Positions 16,380 through 24,006 of a stretch of DNA of 64,000 nt are shown here, piece by piece (positions within the stretch are counted from its first letter, which is position 1; each line of letters begins with the position of its first letter). The stretch spans positions 484,237 to 548,236 of the forward strand of contig FREU01000003.1 of NCBI GenBank assembly GCA_900143615.1. Reading direction: 5' to 3'. Below the pieces are notes generated by a model that was not told where the DNA came from, searched no databases, and worked only from the letters and a program-made list of their open reading frames with translations. The position numbers were made by a program, and so were the translations under genes. The stretch comes from Rhodobacteraceae bacterium Alg231-30 (GTDB lineage Bacteria > Pseudomonadota > Alphaproteobacteria > Rhodobacterales > Rhodobacteraceae).

Positions 16380-16958
16380 ATGGATGTAATTGATGGCAAC
16401 TGGATCGCCCAAAACCTTGCTGGAAATCGAGGCGAGAAGGCTGATCTATCAAGGGCGATGGGAATTCGCCCCGAACAACTTTCCAAAATCTTGAAGGGCG
16501 AACGTTCCGTTCGACCTCGTGAAATTCCTGCGGTTTTGGAATTCTTCAGCAAGGACACAATTCAGAATTCAGCCAGGACCGCTCAATGGCCAAATGAAGT
16601 TGAACAAATACTAAAGAATGGCGACTTCTCGGGAACCTACGCAAAAGCTAGTCAAGCCCTAGCCCCCGACGCCCCCATACACACCGTATATCATACGTTA
16701 ATCAATGCACCGTGGTTCGGGATTCTAGAAGGCGATGTGATTATTGCTGACCCCAAGAAGACATCGAAGCAAGGGGATCTTGTCGTCGTAACCTTATGGG
16801 ACAATAGAACCGATAAACCGTATAGGCTCATCCGGCGCCTGCATTCGCCATGGTTAACCAGCAGCGGCCCCCAGAGCGAAACCATTAACCTTCAAAAATT
16901 AAACGGTTATTCAGCGAAGATTGTCGGGCCAATCGTCGCAATTTGGCGCCAGCTTTAG
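16380..16958 (+). CDS. CI-like prophage repressor, S24-type C-domain without catalytic Ser/Lys
   Basis: 192 residues from the ATG at 16380. Residues 1-60 form a helix-turn-helix (GEKADLSRAMGIRPEQLSKI with LKGERSVRPREIP). Residues 105-190 resemble the S24/LexA-type oligomerisation domain: FGILEGDVIIADPKKTSKQG, DLVVVTLWDN and PYRLIRRLH. In self-cleaving members a Ser stands in 'G.SM.P' before the GD motif and a Lys in 'v.vKrl'. Here those positions read NAPWFG and RLIRRL, so both catalytic residues seem absent. The gene is divergent from the Cro-like gene and sits among its own operators. Confidence 0.78.
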   Translation: MDVIDGNWIAQNLAGNRGEKADLSRAMGIRPEQLSKILKGERSVRPREIPAVLEFFSKDTIQNSARTAQWPNEVEQILKNGDFSGTYAKASQALAPDAPIHTVYHTLINAPWFGILEGDVIIADPKKTSKQGDLVVVTLWDNRTDKPYRLIRRLHSPWLTSSGPQSETINLQKLNGYSAKIVGPIVAIWRQL

Positions 16959-16962
16959 CACC

Positions 16963-17412
16963 TCACGTTTTCTGATCGATGTGCTTTTCAGCCGCGATTA
17001 CACCGTCAAAGCGCTGACCTCCGACATAGATATTGCCATCTTCGTCGCGTTCAATTAGCTGCCCTTTATAGGCTTTCACTTTGCGCCGCCCCGAGCCGGT
17101 TACCTGCACACCAGGTCCAGCTAGTCGATGCCGTATTGCCGCCGCCTGATTGGACGGATTAGTTGGGCCGCTCCTTGCGCCACCATCTTGCCCGAGAAGA
17201 CCGCGAATTTCTTCCAGTAAATCAACAATACGCAAGAGCACCGCTGACACCCCCACTGTTAAGATCAAGGACACACTCCCGATCCCAACAACAATAAGCC
17301 CGCCTGACGCGAACTCCTTGGTGGCGACTCCCGCATAATACGCCACAGCCAAAACCCAAATGCAGACCACCAGCCAAATCGCCACGCGATACGCCTCAAC
17401 CAATCCAGCCAT
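16963..17412 (-). CDS. Prophage membrane protein in the lysogeny region
   Basis: 149 residues from the ATG at 17412, with GGGGGA a few bases upstream. Two membrane spans lie near residues 9-28 (AIWLVVCIWVLAVAYYAGV) and 36-60 (GLIVVGIGSVSLILTVGVSA), followed by a soluble tail. The last 35 residues (GQLIERDEDGNIYVGGQRF and on) form a small beta-rich piece. It is convergent with the repressor and transcribed from the second operator region, so it may be expressed with lysogeny or early genes. Superinfection exclusion is a possible role. No family recognised. Confidence 0.6.
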   Translation of the reverse strand: MAGLVEAYRVAIWLVVCIWVLAVAYYAGVATKEFASGGLIVVGIGSVSLILTVGVSAVLLRIVDLLEEIRGLLGQDGGARSGPTNPSNQAAAIRHRLAGPGVQVTGSGRRKVKAYKGQLIERDEDGNIYVGGQRFDGVIAAEKHIDQKT

Positions 17413-17509
17413 CGAATCCCCCAAAACAACCTAATCCATAAATCACCGACGAATTCACACTTTTGGAGCGAGCAAGGCAAGCTCTAAAATTTGCAGCCAC
17501 ACCAAAAGT

Positions 17510-17557
17510 TTGCGTTTTTCGCAATTTTATCTTGACTGGAGATTGCGATTTTCGCAA
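17510..17557. promoter_or_regulatory. Second repressor-controlled promoter: two operators
   Basis: TTGCGTTTTTCGCAA (17510-17524) and TTGCGATTTTCGCAA (17543-17557) match the operators of the main switch. TTGACT at 17532-17537 is a good -35 box for rightward transcription, with a weak -10 (CAATAA) 17 bases on, so the second operator covers the -10. This should put the rightward gene set (17589 onward) under the same repressor. Confidence 0.75.
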
Positions 17558-17588
17558 TAAAGTTTCCATAGACGAGATGGAGCCCGCC

Positions 17589-17753
17589 ATGCAACAGCCC
17601 TTGCTTTTAGATGCCCGCCGCATTGTTGCCACCCCACACCCAGACGACAACCCGTCGCTGCGATTGCTGGCATGGCTGGTGCTCAAGGAAGAGCGCGGCC
17701 AACCCATTCTGCAAAGCAAGCTCAACGCCGCCACTAAGCCGGTGCGGGCATGA
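17589..17753 (+). CDS. Hypothetical small phage protein, first gene of rightward operon
   Basis: 54 residues from the ATG at 17589, preceded by GGAG at 7 bases; an in-frame ATG at 17577 is less well placed. The sequence starts MQQPLLLDARRIVATPHPDD and is mixed in character. No family recognised. It is the first gene behind the second operator-controlled promoter. Confidence 0.45.
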   Translation: MQQPLLLDARRIVATPHPDDNPSLRLLAWLVLKEERGQPILQSKLNAATKPVRA

Positions 17754-18163
17754 GCCGCCAGTTTAGAACACTCCCCGGCGATCAACTGACCGCCGATCAC
17801 CTGGTCGGGGGCGCGCTGCTCCGCGTCTCCGACCTCTTTTCCCGATTTATCCGGGGGCGGAACAGGCCCGCCCCACATCGGGCGCGCGCCGCACCAAAAA
17901 CCACCACTCACGCAAACCAGATGCGCGCGCCCAGTGGGTTTTCCCAAGGCTTTTACTGCCCTCAATTCCCGCACTGCGGCTACCCTGCGCTGATCCAATA
18001 TGCCCCCCCCGTGCGCGCTGCTATCGCCGCCCCCACAAGGCAAAGCCAGCTTTCCACCAGCATTTGCGCCTGCAAATCCAAGCCACTGCAAATGCGGTCT
18101 CTGAATTCCGAAAGGCAAACTGATTCAAGACTCCCTCATCAACACATCAAACGGAGGCCAGCT
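17754..18163. other. Gap of 410 bases without a well-supported gene
   Basis: A rightward frame is open from an ATG at 17750 through this stretch into the next gene. Its 138 codons are Arg/Pro/Ala-rich with no domain, and the next gene has its own strong ribosome site. The opposite strand is also open but equally featureless. I see no hairpin terminator or repeat that I can support. Confidence 0.4.
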
Positions 18164-18403
18164 ATGAAAAACAAGCTTTCCAATCTCAATGATCATCTAT
18201 TCACACAGATGGAACGCCTGTCTGACGAGAATCTGTCGGCAGAAGAAATCGACAAAGAGGTCAAGCGCGCCAACGCTATTGTCTCTGTATCCGATCAGAT
18301 CACCAGCAATGCGGATCTACAATTGAAGGCAGCAAAGCTTTTTGCCGAACATGGCCAAGCGGTCGCGCCGATGCTGCCACAAATAGGAAACGCTGCGGAA
18401 TGA
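18164..18403 (+). CDS. Conserved phage protein of unknown function (early rightward operon)
   Basis: 79 residues from the ATG at 18164, with an ACGGAGG ribosome site. It begins MKNKLSNLNDHLFTQMERLS and continues with LSAEEIDKEVKRANAIVSVS and ADLQLKAAKLFAEHGQ. Short helical proteins of this pattern are common in alphaproteobacterial prophages, usually next to an HNH protein as here, but their function is not known to me. It overlaps the next gene by four bases. Confidence 0.72.
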   Translation: MKNKLSNLNDHLFTQMERLSDENLSAEEIDKEVKRANAIVSVSDQITSNADLQLKAAKLFAEHGQAVAPMLPQIGNAAE

Positions 18404-19047
18404 AGGGGCGGAATATTCTTTATTCAGAAGCGGAACTTGATTGGATAGAAGCCAACCGTCACCGGCTGCGAAGAGAGGCTCACGCGGAGTTTGCAAAGCT
18501 GTTTGGCCGGCAAGATGTTTCGTTCACCAACTACAACGCGCTTTGCAAACGCAAAGGCTGGACGACTGGGCGCAACGGCCGCTTCGAATCCGGGCAGAAG
18601 TCTTGGAACAAGGGGCAGAAAATGCCCTTCAACGAGAAGTCAGCGGCCACACAGTTCAAAAAGGGATCGATCCCGCCGAACCGCGTTCCAATGTGGACGG
18701 AGCGGGTGTGCAAAGACGGCTATGTCGAAATCAAAGTTCCGCTCAAAAATCCGCACACTGGAAGCCCGACACGGTTCATGCACAAGCATCGCCACCTATG
18801 GGAACAACAGAACGGACCGCTGCCCGAAGGACATGCACTCAAGTGCCTCGATGGCGACAAGACGAACTGTCATCCGTCAAATTGGGAAGCCATCCCGCGC
18901 GGCCTTCTGCCTCGCCTAAACGGGAAATCGGGCCGTCGCTACGATCTAGCTCCGGACGAATTGAAACCAACGATCCTTGCCACTGCAAAGCTGGAACACG
19001 CTGTTCGCAATATAGGCAAGCATGATGAGGCGGAGGACACCACATGA
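18400..19047 (+). CDS. Phage HNH-type endonuclease
   Basis: 215 residues. The N-terminus is helical (YSEAELDWIEANRHRLRREA), followed by a linker with RNGRFESGQKSWNKGQKMPF. Residues 125-170 hold the nuclease-like core: MHKHRHLWEQQNGPLPEGHA, LKCLDGDKTNCHPSNWEAIP. It resembles the HNH_3 arrangement, although the middle His is replaced by Cys in LKCLDGDK, a variant I associate with prophage members of the family. It may act as a homing-type nuclease. Coupled by ATGA to genes on both sides. Confidence 0.75.
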   Translation: MKGRNILYSEAELDWIEANRHRLRREAHAEFAKLFGRQDVSFTNYNALCKRKGWTTGRNGRFESGQKSWNKGQKMPFNEKSAATQFKKGSIPPNRVPMWTERVCKDGYVEIKVPLKNPHTGSPTRFMHKHRHLWEQQNGPLPEGHALKCLDGDKTNCHPSNWEAIPRGLLPRLNGKSGRRYDLAPDELKPTILATAKLEHAVRNIGKHDEAEDTT

Positions 19048-19184
19048 CCCGCACCGTCCAGATAACCCGCTACATCAGCGCGCAGGGTGTGTTTGTCCGG
19101 CACTTACCAGACGGACGGGCCGTTGTCCGTGATGGCGCGGAAACCTTCAAGGGCACGTTGATTGAACCCGTGAGAAGTGAGTGA
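19044..19184 (+). CDS. Small phage protein upstream of excisionase-like gene
   Basis: 46 residues. The ATG overlaps the upstream stop (ATGA) and the TGA overlaps the next ATG (TGATG). The sequence MTRTVQITRYISAQGVFVRH followed by LPDGRAVVRDGAE looks like a small all-beta protein. No family recognised. Its perfect fit between two coupled genes is the main support. Confidence 0.55.
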   Translation: MTRTVQITRYISAQGVFVRHLPDGRAVVRDGAETFKGTLIEPVRSE

Positions 19185-19396
19185 TGCCAGTGACCGTCGA
19201 GCCCATAGCAGTGCGGGAATCCAACGCAGCCGCCATGGTCGACATGTCCGTGGAGAAATTCCGTAAACTGGTGCAGAATGGCGCCTTCCCCGGCCCTGTC
19301 GCACTTCTGGACGGAACAGAGCGTTGGTTGGTTGATGACCTCCGCGCGATCCTAACTGGCAAGGCCGCGATCCCAGATCAGGACTTTGAGCTTTGA
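19184..19396 (+). CDS. AlpA/excisionase-like HTH protein
   Basis: 70 residues from the ATG at 19184 (a GTG one codon earlier is possible). The sequence AVRESNAAAMVDMSVEKFRK followed by LVQNGAFPGPVALLDGTERW is a MerR/AlpA-type winged helix: strand, 'eaA..l..s...f.k.v..G.fP.P'. Proteins of this type directly before an integrase are usually excisionases or regulators of integrase. The stop overlaps the integrase start by four bases. Confidence 0.75.
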   Translation: MPVTVEPIAVRESNAAAMVDMSVEKFRKLVQNGAFPGPVALLDGTERWLVDDLRAILTGKAAIPDQDFEL

Positions 19397-20439
19397 TGAA
19401 GCCGCCCAAACCACGAATAACCAAACCGCGACTGTGCTGGAAATGGGCACCGCGCAAAGAGGCTTGGGAACCATACCACCGAATTACTTGGAGAGATGCG
19501 GGAAAGCGGAAAGAGCGTTTGATCCTGCTCGATTGGCAAGGCAACGCTGAAACACTCGACACCCTCTATTGGGCCTGTGAGGCGGGACGCCATGACACCC
19601 AAAAGACTGTCCCACTATACACTTGGGGAGAAGCCATTCGAACTTGGCGCGCAGACCCACGCGTCCAAGGCAAACTCGCAGACAGCACCAAGAGAAGCTA
19701 CCGCCGAGATATGGACCGGATCATGGAAAAGAATGATGTGAAGGACATGCGACGCACCAGTCGGCAAGCTGTCCGAGCGGCACATGGCAAGTTGTCCAGC
19801 ACACCAAGAAAGGCCGACAAGCACCTGCAAACAATCAGCCTTTTATGGAATTACGCAAAGACAAAGCTCGATTGGCCCCTCGGTGAAAACCCTGCAAGCG
19901 GTATTGATCACTATGGGCCGCAAAAAGAATGGCAACCGTGGCCGGAATGGATGATCGACAAGCTTCCCGCGTCTCCATTGAATGTTCGAACTCTAGCCGA
20001 GTTAATTCTTGGAACGGGGCAGCGCCCTGGAGCCGCAGTCACAATGACCCGCGAACATTTCAAGGGCGAATGGATGGATGTTCTTGACGAGAAGAGCGAC
20101 GAGTTTTTCGAGACATATTGCCCCGATCGATTGCGAGAATACATCGATGCGCTTCCTCATACCGGAAAACATGTATTAGCAAAGAACCTGACGCAGCCAT
20201 TAGGCTATGATGCTGTAGAAAAGCAATTCAGGAACTGGCGCAAAACATTGGGCGATAATGCACGCCCCTATGTATTACATGGCCTGCGAAAGCTGGCGAT
20301 TATCCAACTGGCTGAGGCCGGCGCATCTGACGCAGAGATTCAAGCTGTGACCAACCAAAGTGCCGAAATGGTGGCGTTCTATCGCAAGAAAGCCAGCCGC
20401 AAAAAGCTGTCTCGCTCCGCACAGAAAAAACGCAAATAG
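19393..20439 (+). CDS. int: Tyrosine recombinase, prophage integrase
   Basis: 348 residues. The N-terminal 70 residues resemble an arm-binding domain, then a SAM-like core-binding domain (TYTWGEAIRTW analogue and SYRRDMDRIMEKNDVKDMRR). The catalytic domain has Arg in LGTGQRPGAAVTM, the His-x-x-Arg box in VLHGLRKLAIIQ, and the Tyr nucleophile in MVAFYRKKA. The usual second His ('GH') is replaced by Gln in VTNQSAEMV, a change seen in some integrases. The C-terminus is very basic. The gene ends 112 bases from the tRNA-Leu 3' end, which makes that tRNA the likely target. Confidence 0.93.
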   Translation: MMKPPKPRITKPRLCWKWAPRKEAWEPYHRITWRDAGKRKERLILLDWQGNAETLDTLYWACEAGRHDTQKTVPLYTWGEAIRTWRADPRVQGKLADSTKRSYRRDMDRIMEKNDVKDMRRTSRQAVRAAHGKLSSTPRKADKHLQTISLLWNYAKTKLDWPLGENPASGIDHYGPQKEWQPWPEWMIDKLPASPLNVRTLAELILGTGQRPGAAVTMTREHFKGEWMDVLDEKSDEFFETYCPDRLREYIDALPHTGKHVLAKNLTQPLGYDAVEKQFRNWRKTLGDNARPYVLHGLRKLAIIQLAEAGASDAEIQAVTNQSAEMVAFYRKKASRKKLSRSAQKKRK

Positions 20440-20520
20440 GCCGGAACGGACAAAGAACGAACAAAACAAGAAGGTGTGAGTAGACAGTGTGAGTAGAAAT
20501 TATGACACACCCCAAAAACA

Positions 20521-20548
20521 AAAACAGAGGCCGCTAAGCCTCTGTTTT
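20521..20548. terminator. Bidirectional terminator between integrase and tRNA-Leu
   Basis: An 11-bp stem AAAACAGAGGC / GCCTCTGTTTT with a short loop. Flanking A and T runs give U tracts on both strands. It serves the leftward tRNA and the rightward integrase transcript. Confidence 0.8.
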
Positions 20549-20551
20549 CAT

Positions 20552-20637
20552 TGGTACCCAAGGCCGGACTCGAACCGGCACGACCGTTAAGTCGGGGGAT
20601 TTTGAATCCCCTGCGTCTACCATTCCGCCACTTGGGC
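20552..20637 (-). tRNA. tRNA-Leu(CAA)
   Basis: Reading the minus strand, the acceptor GCCCAAG pairs with CTTGGGT, the anticodon stem GGGGA/TCCCC frames the loop TTCAAAA (anticodon CAA), a long variable arm follows as in class II tRNAs, and the T arm has GGTTCGAGTCC. CCA is encoded. Length 86. The 3' end faces the integrase, the usual orientation of an integration site. Confidence 0.96.
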
Positions 20638-20805
20638 AACGCGCTTGATTTACCCAAGCTTGTCAGCAACGTCCAGCCACAAAAGACATGTTTTTGAAAC
20701 CTATCTCAGCACCTGCGTTCTTTCGCTCATTGGCCTCACGAATTATTTGCTTGCGCTTACCTCACAAATGCCTACCCAAGACCCAAGAAAAACAGGATTA
20801 AATGA

Positions 20806-21384
20806 ATGCTGACTGGCCTCTACAACTGGACGATGCGTCTCGCAGATCATCCGCGGGCTTTATTGGTCCTCGCGGTGGTAAGCTTTGCCGAAAGCTCGTT
20901 TTTTCCGATTCCTCCGGATGTGTTGATGATTCCTATGATTCTCGCACGCCCCTCGCGCGCATGGTTGATCGCCTTGGTGGCGCTAGTCTCCTCCGTTTTG
21001 GGCGGCCTGTTTGGCTATGCCATAGGCTCTTTGGCCTTTGAGGAAATCGGCCAACCTATCTTGGCGTCGCTTGGCAAAGCAGACGCGATGGCGGAGTTCA
21101 GCACAAAATTTAACGATTTCGGCTTCTGGGCGGTTCTTGGCGCGGGGGTCACCCCCTTCCCGTTCAAAGTCATCACCATTATGTCTGGTTGGACGGGCAT
21201 GCCCCTTGCCACATTTGTCGCCACATCAATTCTTGCGCGCGGAATTCGGTTCTTCCTTGTCGCGGCGCTGTTGTGGAAGTTTGGTGAACCCGTTCGCGAC
21301 TTTATCGAAAAACGCCTGGGCCTTGTGGCCACGGCCTTCCTCCTGCTGCTGTTTGGCGGCTTTCTGATCGTGAGATACCTATGA
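20806..21384 (+). CDS. YqaA/DedA-family membrane protein (VTT domain)
   Basis: 192 residues with four to five membrane spans. It shows the VTT/DedA pattern: VVSFAESSFFPIPPDVLMIP near residues 24-44 (re-entrant loop with 'E..ffPiPpd') and GAGVTPFPFKVITIMSGWTG near 110-130. DedA-superfamily proteins take part in lipid transport across the inner membrane; YqaA members are smaller and less studied. It overlaps dsbB by four bases, suggesting they are made together. ATG preceded by few purines. Confidence 0.8.
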   Translation: MLTGLYNWTMRLADHPRALLVLAVVSFAESSFFPIPPDVLMIPMILARPSRAWLIALVALVSSVLGGLFGYAIGSLAFEEIGQPILASLGKADAMAEFSTKFNDFGFWAVLGAGVTPFPFKVITIMSGWTGMPLATFVATSILARGIRFFLVAALLWKFGEPVRDFIEKRLGLVATAFLLLLFGGFLIVRYL

Positions 21385-21869
21385 TCCGCAAACTAATGTC
21401 GCTGCCACTTCGCACGCAGCTGATCCTACTTTTGACCGCATTTTCTGTTTCGATGAACCTCGGCGCATGGGGGTTTCAGTACATAGGTGGCTATCCTCCT
21501 TGCGATTTATGCTTTTACCAACGCTATCCACATTGGTCAGCCGCAGGCGCAGGCGTTCTCGCCCTAATATTTGGCGGTGCATTGTTCCCTTATTTGGGGG
21601 CACTCTCTACTGCTGCAACGGGTGCGATTGGTGTGTATCATTCGGGTGTAGAGCGCAAACTGTGGGAAGGCCCGACGACTTGCACCTCCAGCAGTATCGA
21701 TGGCCTGTCAGCGGATGAGCTGTTTAATTCAATCATGGCAGCCCCGATGGTGCGTTGTGATGAAATCCCATGGGAAATTTTTGGCATTACAATGGCCAAC
21801 CTGAATGCCGTCTTCTCTTTCGGCGCGGCCATTCTTTGGGTTGTCGCCGCAAACATGAAAAAGGCCTGA
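21381..21869 (+). CDS. dsbB: Disulfide bond formation protein DsbB
   Basis: 162 residues, four membrane spans. The first periplasmic loop carries CDLCFYQRYPHW, the CxxC pair with the 'C.lC..qR' DsbB signature. The second has Cys in GPTTCTSSS and MVRCDEIPWE, matching the Cys104/Cys130 pair that reoxidises DsbA. Electrons pass to quinone in the membrane. It is coupled to the DedA-type gene. Length is normal for alphaproteobacterial DsbB. Confidence 0.92.
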   Translation: MIRKLMSLPLRTQLILLLTAFSVSMNLGAWGFQYIGGYPPCDLCFYQRYPHWSAAGAGVLALIFGGALFPYLGALSTAATGAIGVYHSGVERKLWEGPTTCTSSSIDGLSADELFNSIMAAPMVRCDEIPWEIFGITMANLNAVFSFGAAILWVVAANMKKA

Positions 21870-21894
21870 ACCCTCGGCTGAGGTGCACGCCGCC

Positions 21895-22320
21895 TCAGCC
21901 TAACTTGCGTGTGGACAACAATAGGCTGGTTTCGCTGGTGGCCACCCCATCCATGCGCCGGATACGTCCAAGAACTTCGTCTAAACCTTCAAGCGTTTCT
22001 GTCCCAACTTCCAAAATGAGATCCCATCGACCGTTGGTTGAGTGGATCGCCCGCACCTCCGTCAAACCGTTCAGTTGTCGGATCAACCGGTCCATCCCCC
22101 GCCCCTCGATACCCAGCATCATAAGACCACGCACAGCGTCCCCTTTGGCGTCTTCCTGCAGCACCACCGTAAAGCCCACAATATCGCCGCGTTGACGCAA
22201 CCTTTCGATCCTTCCGCGAACGGTTGTGCGCGAAACGCCCAAGAGAATCGCCAGATCTGATAGGGATGCGCGCGCATCTTGGCGCAACGCGGAAATTAAC
22301 TTGCGATCTATATCGTCCAT
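21895..22320 (-). CDS. Lrp/AsnC-family transcriptional regulator
   Basis: 141 residues from the ATG at 22320 (GGTGGG upstream). N-terminal HTH: DDIDRKLISALRQDARASLS, then DLAILLGVSRTTVRGRIERL. The C-terminal RAM domain has TEVRAIHSTNGRWDLILEVG. Lrp-type proteins bind an amino acid and act locally. It is divergent from an ornithine cyclodeaminase, the usual partner of such regulators, so it probably responds to ornithine or arginine. Confidence 0.9.
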   Translation of the reverse strand: MDDIDRKLISALRQDARASLSDLAILLGVSRTTVRGRIERLRQRGDIVGFTVVLQEDAKGDAVRGLMMLGIEGRGMDRLIRQLNGLTEVRAIHSTNGRWDLILEVGTETLEGLDEVLGRIRRMDGVATSETSLLLSTRKLG

Positions 22321-22743
22321 TTCGCCCACCATCCCCTTCGAAACGATCAAATTGGTTCCATAATGTGCAAAATGAGGGGTCAATTTCAACACATTTCGGA
22401 ACCATCTTTGGTGTATAGATTTCACGAGATGGAAGGCGACATGTCTGCGAGCCCTTATTTGCGTATCGGTGCCCTATTGCGGAACCTACAATTTGGACTC
22501 TCAAACTTCGCATACTCCAATTTGAACGACGCATTGGTTGCTCGTTTTTGTAAAAGCTCTGGTCTTGTTCGCGTGCCGCGCCAAGACGCGAAAATTATCA
22601 ACGACGTCACAAGCGTCACAGAATTGACCGCCCATTACCAAATTCAAGCCAAGCCGTCACCAAGGGCTTGGCAAAACCCGAAATCTCGTCCCGCCAAATC
22701 GTGAACGGCGCCCGACGACCCAGCATGAGTTGAGGAGAACAAC
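22321..22743. other. Divergent intergenic region, 423 bases
   Basis: It lies between the Lrp-type regulator and ornithine cyclodeaminase genes and must hold both promoters. Frames on either strand here (for example 22363-22704 on the plus strand) have no domain and no ribosome site. I see no clear hairpin or repeat. Confidence 0.5.
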
Positions 22744-23790
22744 ATGCCCAAACCATCCGCCCAAGCCTTTGTGCCTTTTGTCAGTGTCGAAAACATGATG
22801 CGCCTTGTGCATCAGGTTGGCGTAGAACAGATCCTGCGCGATCTAGCCAACTATATCGAAGAGGATTTCCGCCGCTGGGAGCTTTTTGACAAGACCCCGC
22901 GGGTGGCGTCCCATTCAGATGTAGGCGTCATAGAGCTAATGCCGACATCTGATGGCGAAAGCTACGGTTTCAAATACGTCAACGGTCATCCCAAAAACAC
23001 CTCCGAGGGCCTGCAAACCGTCACCGCTTTTGGCCTCTTGGCCGATGTCTACACTGGCTATCCAGTGCTTTTGTCTGAGATGACGCTTCTGACCGCCCTA
23101 CGCACAGCTGCGACCTCAGCTTTGGTCGCCAAGCACCTCGCGCCCAAAGGGGCCGACACAATGGCCATGATCGGCAATGGAGCGCAGTCAGAATTCCAAA
23201 CCACCGCCATGAAAGCTATAGTTGGTATCAAATCGGTACGTTTGTACGACGTCGATCCAGAGGCCACAAAGAAGTGCGCTAGAAATCTGGAAGACTCCGG
23301 ATTAAAGGTCGTTATCTGTTCGTCGCCAGAAGAAGCAATCCTAGGCGCGCAAATCCTGACCACCTGTACTGCTGACAAACAATGCGCCACGATCCTGACG
23401 GATAACATGGTTGGTGCAGGCGTCCACATCAACGCCATTGGCGGCGACTGTCCCGGGAAAACAGAATTGGCGCGTGACATCCTGACCCGCTCGACAATTT
23501 TTGTGGAATACCCACCCCAAACACGTGTTGAGGGCGAAATCCAACAACTTGACGACAACCATGATGTCATCGAATTTTGGGAAGTCCTTACTGGCGCGAA
23601 ACAAGGCCGCAAGGACGAGCGCGAGATTACGCTATTTGACAGCGTTGGTTTTGCGATCGAAGACTTCTCCGCCTTGCGTTACGTGCGCGACAAAGTGCGC
23701 GGTAGCGACCTATGCGAACCACTGGACATGTTGGCGGATCCCGATGATCCCCGTGATCTCTTCGGTATGCTGCATCGCGCCAAAGCCTAA
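22744..23790 (+). CDS. Ornithine cyclodeaminase
   Basis: 348 residues, ATG preceded by GAGGAG. It converts L-ornithine to L-proline and ammonia with bound NAD. The N-terminal part has SYGFKYVNGHPKNTSEGLQT (substrate lysine region), and the middle has LTALRTAATSALVAKHLAPK followed by the Rossmann motif MAMIGNGAQSEF. The later IGGDCPGKTEL and EFWEVLTG are typical of the long OCD type. With the divergent Lrp gene this forms an ornithine/arginine breakdown unit. Arginase is not next to it. Confidence 0.93.
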   Translation: MPKPSAQAFVPFVSVENMMRLVHQVGVEQILRDLANYIEEDFRRWELFDKTPRVASHSDVGVIELMPTSDGESYGFKYVNGHPKNTSEGLQTVTAFGLLADVYTGYPVLLSEMTLLTALRTAATSALVAKHLAPKGADTMAMIGNGAQSEFQTTAMKAIVGIKSVRLYDVDPEATKKCARNLEDSGLKVVICSSPEEAILGAQILTTCTADKQCATILTDNMVGAGVHINAIGGDCPGKTELARDILTRSTIFVEYPPQTRVEGEIQQLDDNHDVIEFWEVLTGAKQGRKDEREITLFDSVGFAIEDFSALRYVRDKVRGSDLCEPLDMLADPDDPRDLFGMLHRAKA

Positions 23791-23796
23791 GGTTAC

Positions 23797-23828
23797 AAGG
23801 GGCGCGCGCACTCCGTGTCGCGCCCCTT
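23797..23828 (+). terminator. Hairpin after ornithine cyclodeaminase
   Basis: A perfect 10-bp GC-rich stem, AAGGGGCGCG / CGCGCCCCTT, with a 12-base loop begins 7 bases past the stop. The following T tract is very short, so it may be weak or factor-aided. Confidence 0.6.
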
Positions 23829-24006
23829 GACAGTTAATAGGTGACGTATGTGCATCATAAGGGCACCTGCCAACGTCAATGCACCCGCTAGACGCCGAGA
23901 CGCCATGAACATTCCCTCAGATCAACTTCTGTAATCGCGCGGCGACAAACAAAAGAATTCCCTCTCGCCCAATTTTTGACTAGCGTCACAGAAGCACTTC
24001 TTTCTG

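Larger units (their letters stand above)
1..20637. mobile_element. Prophage (HK97-type head module), integrase-proximal part, at tRNA-Leu
   Basis: A contiguous phage genome part runs from the left window edge to the tRNA-Leu gene. Head and tail genes (1-11090) and early genes (11915-16284) are on the minus strand; repressor, short rightward genes and integrase are on the plus strand. The order HNH, TerS, TerL, portal, protease, capsid, connector, adaptor, gp10, terminator, tube, chaperones, tape measure is the standard order for phages with HK97-type heads and long non-contractile tails. The integrase ends 112 bases from the 3' end of the tRNA, so the right attachment site is inferred to overlap that tRNA. 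The left end, lysis genes and second att copy are outside the window. No head gene is visibly broken, so it may be intact. Confidence 0.93.

Noticed and set aside
17750..18163. Frame leading into the 18164 gene
   Set aside because: Arg/Pro-rich with no domain; the gene at 18164 has its own strong GGAGG site.
22363..22704. Plus-strand 113-codon frame before ornithine cyclodeaminase
   Set aside because: No ribosome site, no domain; overlaps the start region of the Lrp gene.
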